DNA of 30,928 bases. Source: Castellaniella sp. UBA6218. Its GTDB lineage: Bacteria; Pseudomonadota; Gammaproteobacteria; Burkholderiales; Burkholderiaceae_B. Position numbers and translations under genes: made by a program. The stretch is from contig DISE01000121.1 of the NCBI GenBank assembly GCA_002421865.1, forward strand, positions 1-30,928, read 5' to 3'. Numbering within the stretch: position 1 is the stretch's first letter; each line of letters opens with the position of its first letter. The notes under the pieces are model-generated. The model made no database searches. It saw nothing but the letters and a program-made list of their open reading frames with translations, and was not told the DNA's origin. Positions 30,618 to 30,928 of the stretch are shown here, in pieces.

Positions 30618-30928
30618 ATGACGATCCCCCCCACCCACGATTCCGCCCCCGGGCGGCCGTCCGGCCGCCGGCCGGATGAGCTGCGCCGCGTCGAACTGCT
30701 GACCGGCTATACGCGTCACGCCGAAGGCTCGGTGCTGGCCTGCATGGGCGATACCCGTGTGCTGTGCAATGCCAGCGTGCTGGACAAAGTGCCGCCTTTC
30801 CTGAAAGGGCGGGGCCGGGGCTGGGTCACGGCGGAATACGGCATGCTGCCGCGCGCCACGCATACCCGGGGCGATCGCGAGGCGGCCCGGGGCAAGCAGA
30901 GTGGCCGCACCCAGGAAATCCAGCGCCT
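30618..30928 (+). CDS. rph: Ribonuclease PH, 3' part cut by window edge
   Basis: RNase PH is the phosphorolytic 3'-to-5' exoribonuclease that trims tRNA precursors. About 103 codons are present of a usual 240 or so. The N-terminus reads RPSGRRPDELRRVELLTGYTRHAEG. It is followed by VLACMGDTRVLCNASV, PPFLKGRGRGWVTAEYGMLPRAT, and the RNA-binding GKQSGRTQEIQRL segment, all diagnostic. The ATG at 30,618 follows AGGAAA. The frame is intact to the last base. Confidence 0.95.
   Translation, partial: MTIPPTHDSAPGRPSGRRPDELRRVELLTGYTRHAEGSVLACMGDTRVLCNASVLDKVPPFLKGRGRGWVTAEYGMLPRATHTRGDREAARGKQSGRTQEIQR

Overview
The window reads as two unrelated chromosomal segments joined between about 20,754 and 20,833. 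The left two thirds (1-20,753) is high-GC alphaproteobacterial DNA of Rhodobacteraceae type, close in style to Paracoccus or Rhodobacter. This rests on the rpiA-gor pair, the mlaA-mlaC pair, the DUF1150/Hsp20 pair, a YdcH-like DUF465 protein next to purE-purK, the fabA-fabB pair, and a dispersed intergenic repeat with a GGGATATTTG core. The right third (20,834-30,928) looks betaproteobacterial, of Burkholderiales/Alcaligenaceae type, chiefly because yicC lies divergent from rph and because the proteins read that way. I had no database search, so both assignments rest on recognition of families and gene order.

Left segment, in order: gor (cut by the window edge) and rpiA on the minus strand; mlaC and mlaA (outer-membrane lipid asymmetry), minus; a type I secretion ABC exporter and its HlyD-type adaptor followed by a RidA protein, plus; a glycerophosphodiester phosphodiesterase, a FemAB/GNAT-like protein, a 17-codon mini-ORF and a pterin carbinolamine dehydratase, plus; an SDR oxidoreductase and a stand-alone Lrp-type ligand-binding domain, minus; a STAS/RsbW partner-switching pair ending in a strong terminator; a TPP riboswitch controlling the thiamine importer thiBPQ; DUF1150 and Hsp20 with a heat-shock-like promoter, minus; a DUF465 protein; purE-purK; fabA-fabB.

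Right segment, in order: two overlapping MFS exporter genes (CynX/NimT-like and Fsr-like), minus; a urea transporter, plus; a three-gene nitric-oxide-reductase-like cluster, minus, consisting of a small two-helix membrane protein, a NorC-like protein carrying a second CoxB-type cytochrome c domain, and NorB; an AT-rich intergenic region full of inverted repeats; a ClC-family anion channel/transporter with CBS domains, plus; yicC, minus; and the 5' part of rph, plus.

The most interesting items are the NOR-like cluster with its diheme NorC fusion, small membrane partner and lengthened NorB; the abrupt change of apparent origin at about 20.8 kb; a structured dispersed repeat whose copy between thiB and thiP may be translated; and a plausible mutually exclusive fold downstream of the TPP aptamer. 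No tRNA, rRNA, transposase, integrase or CRISPR array was seen.
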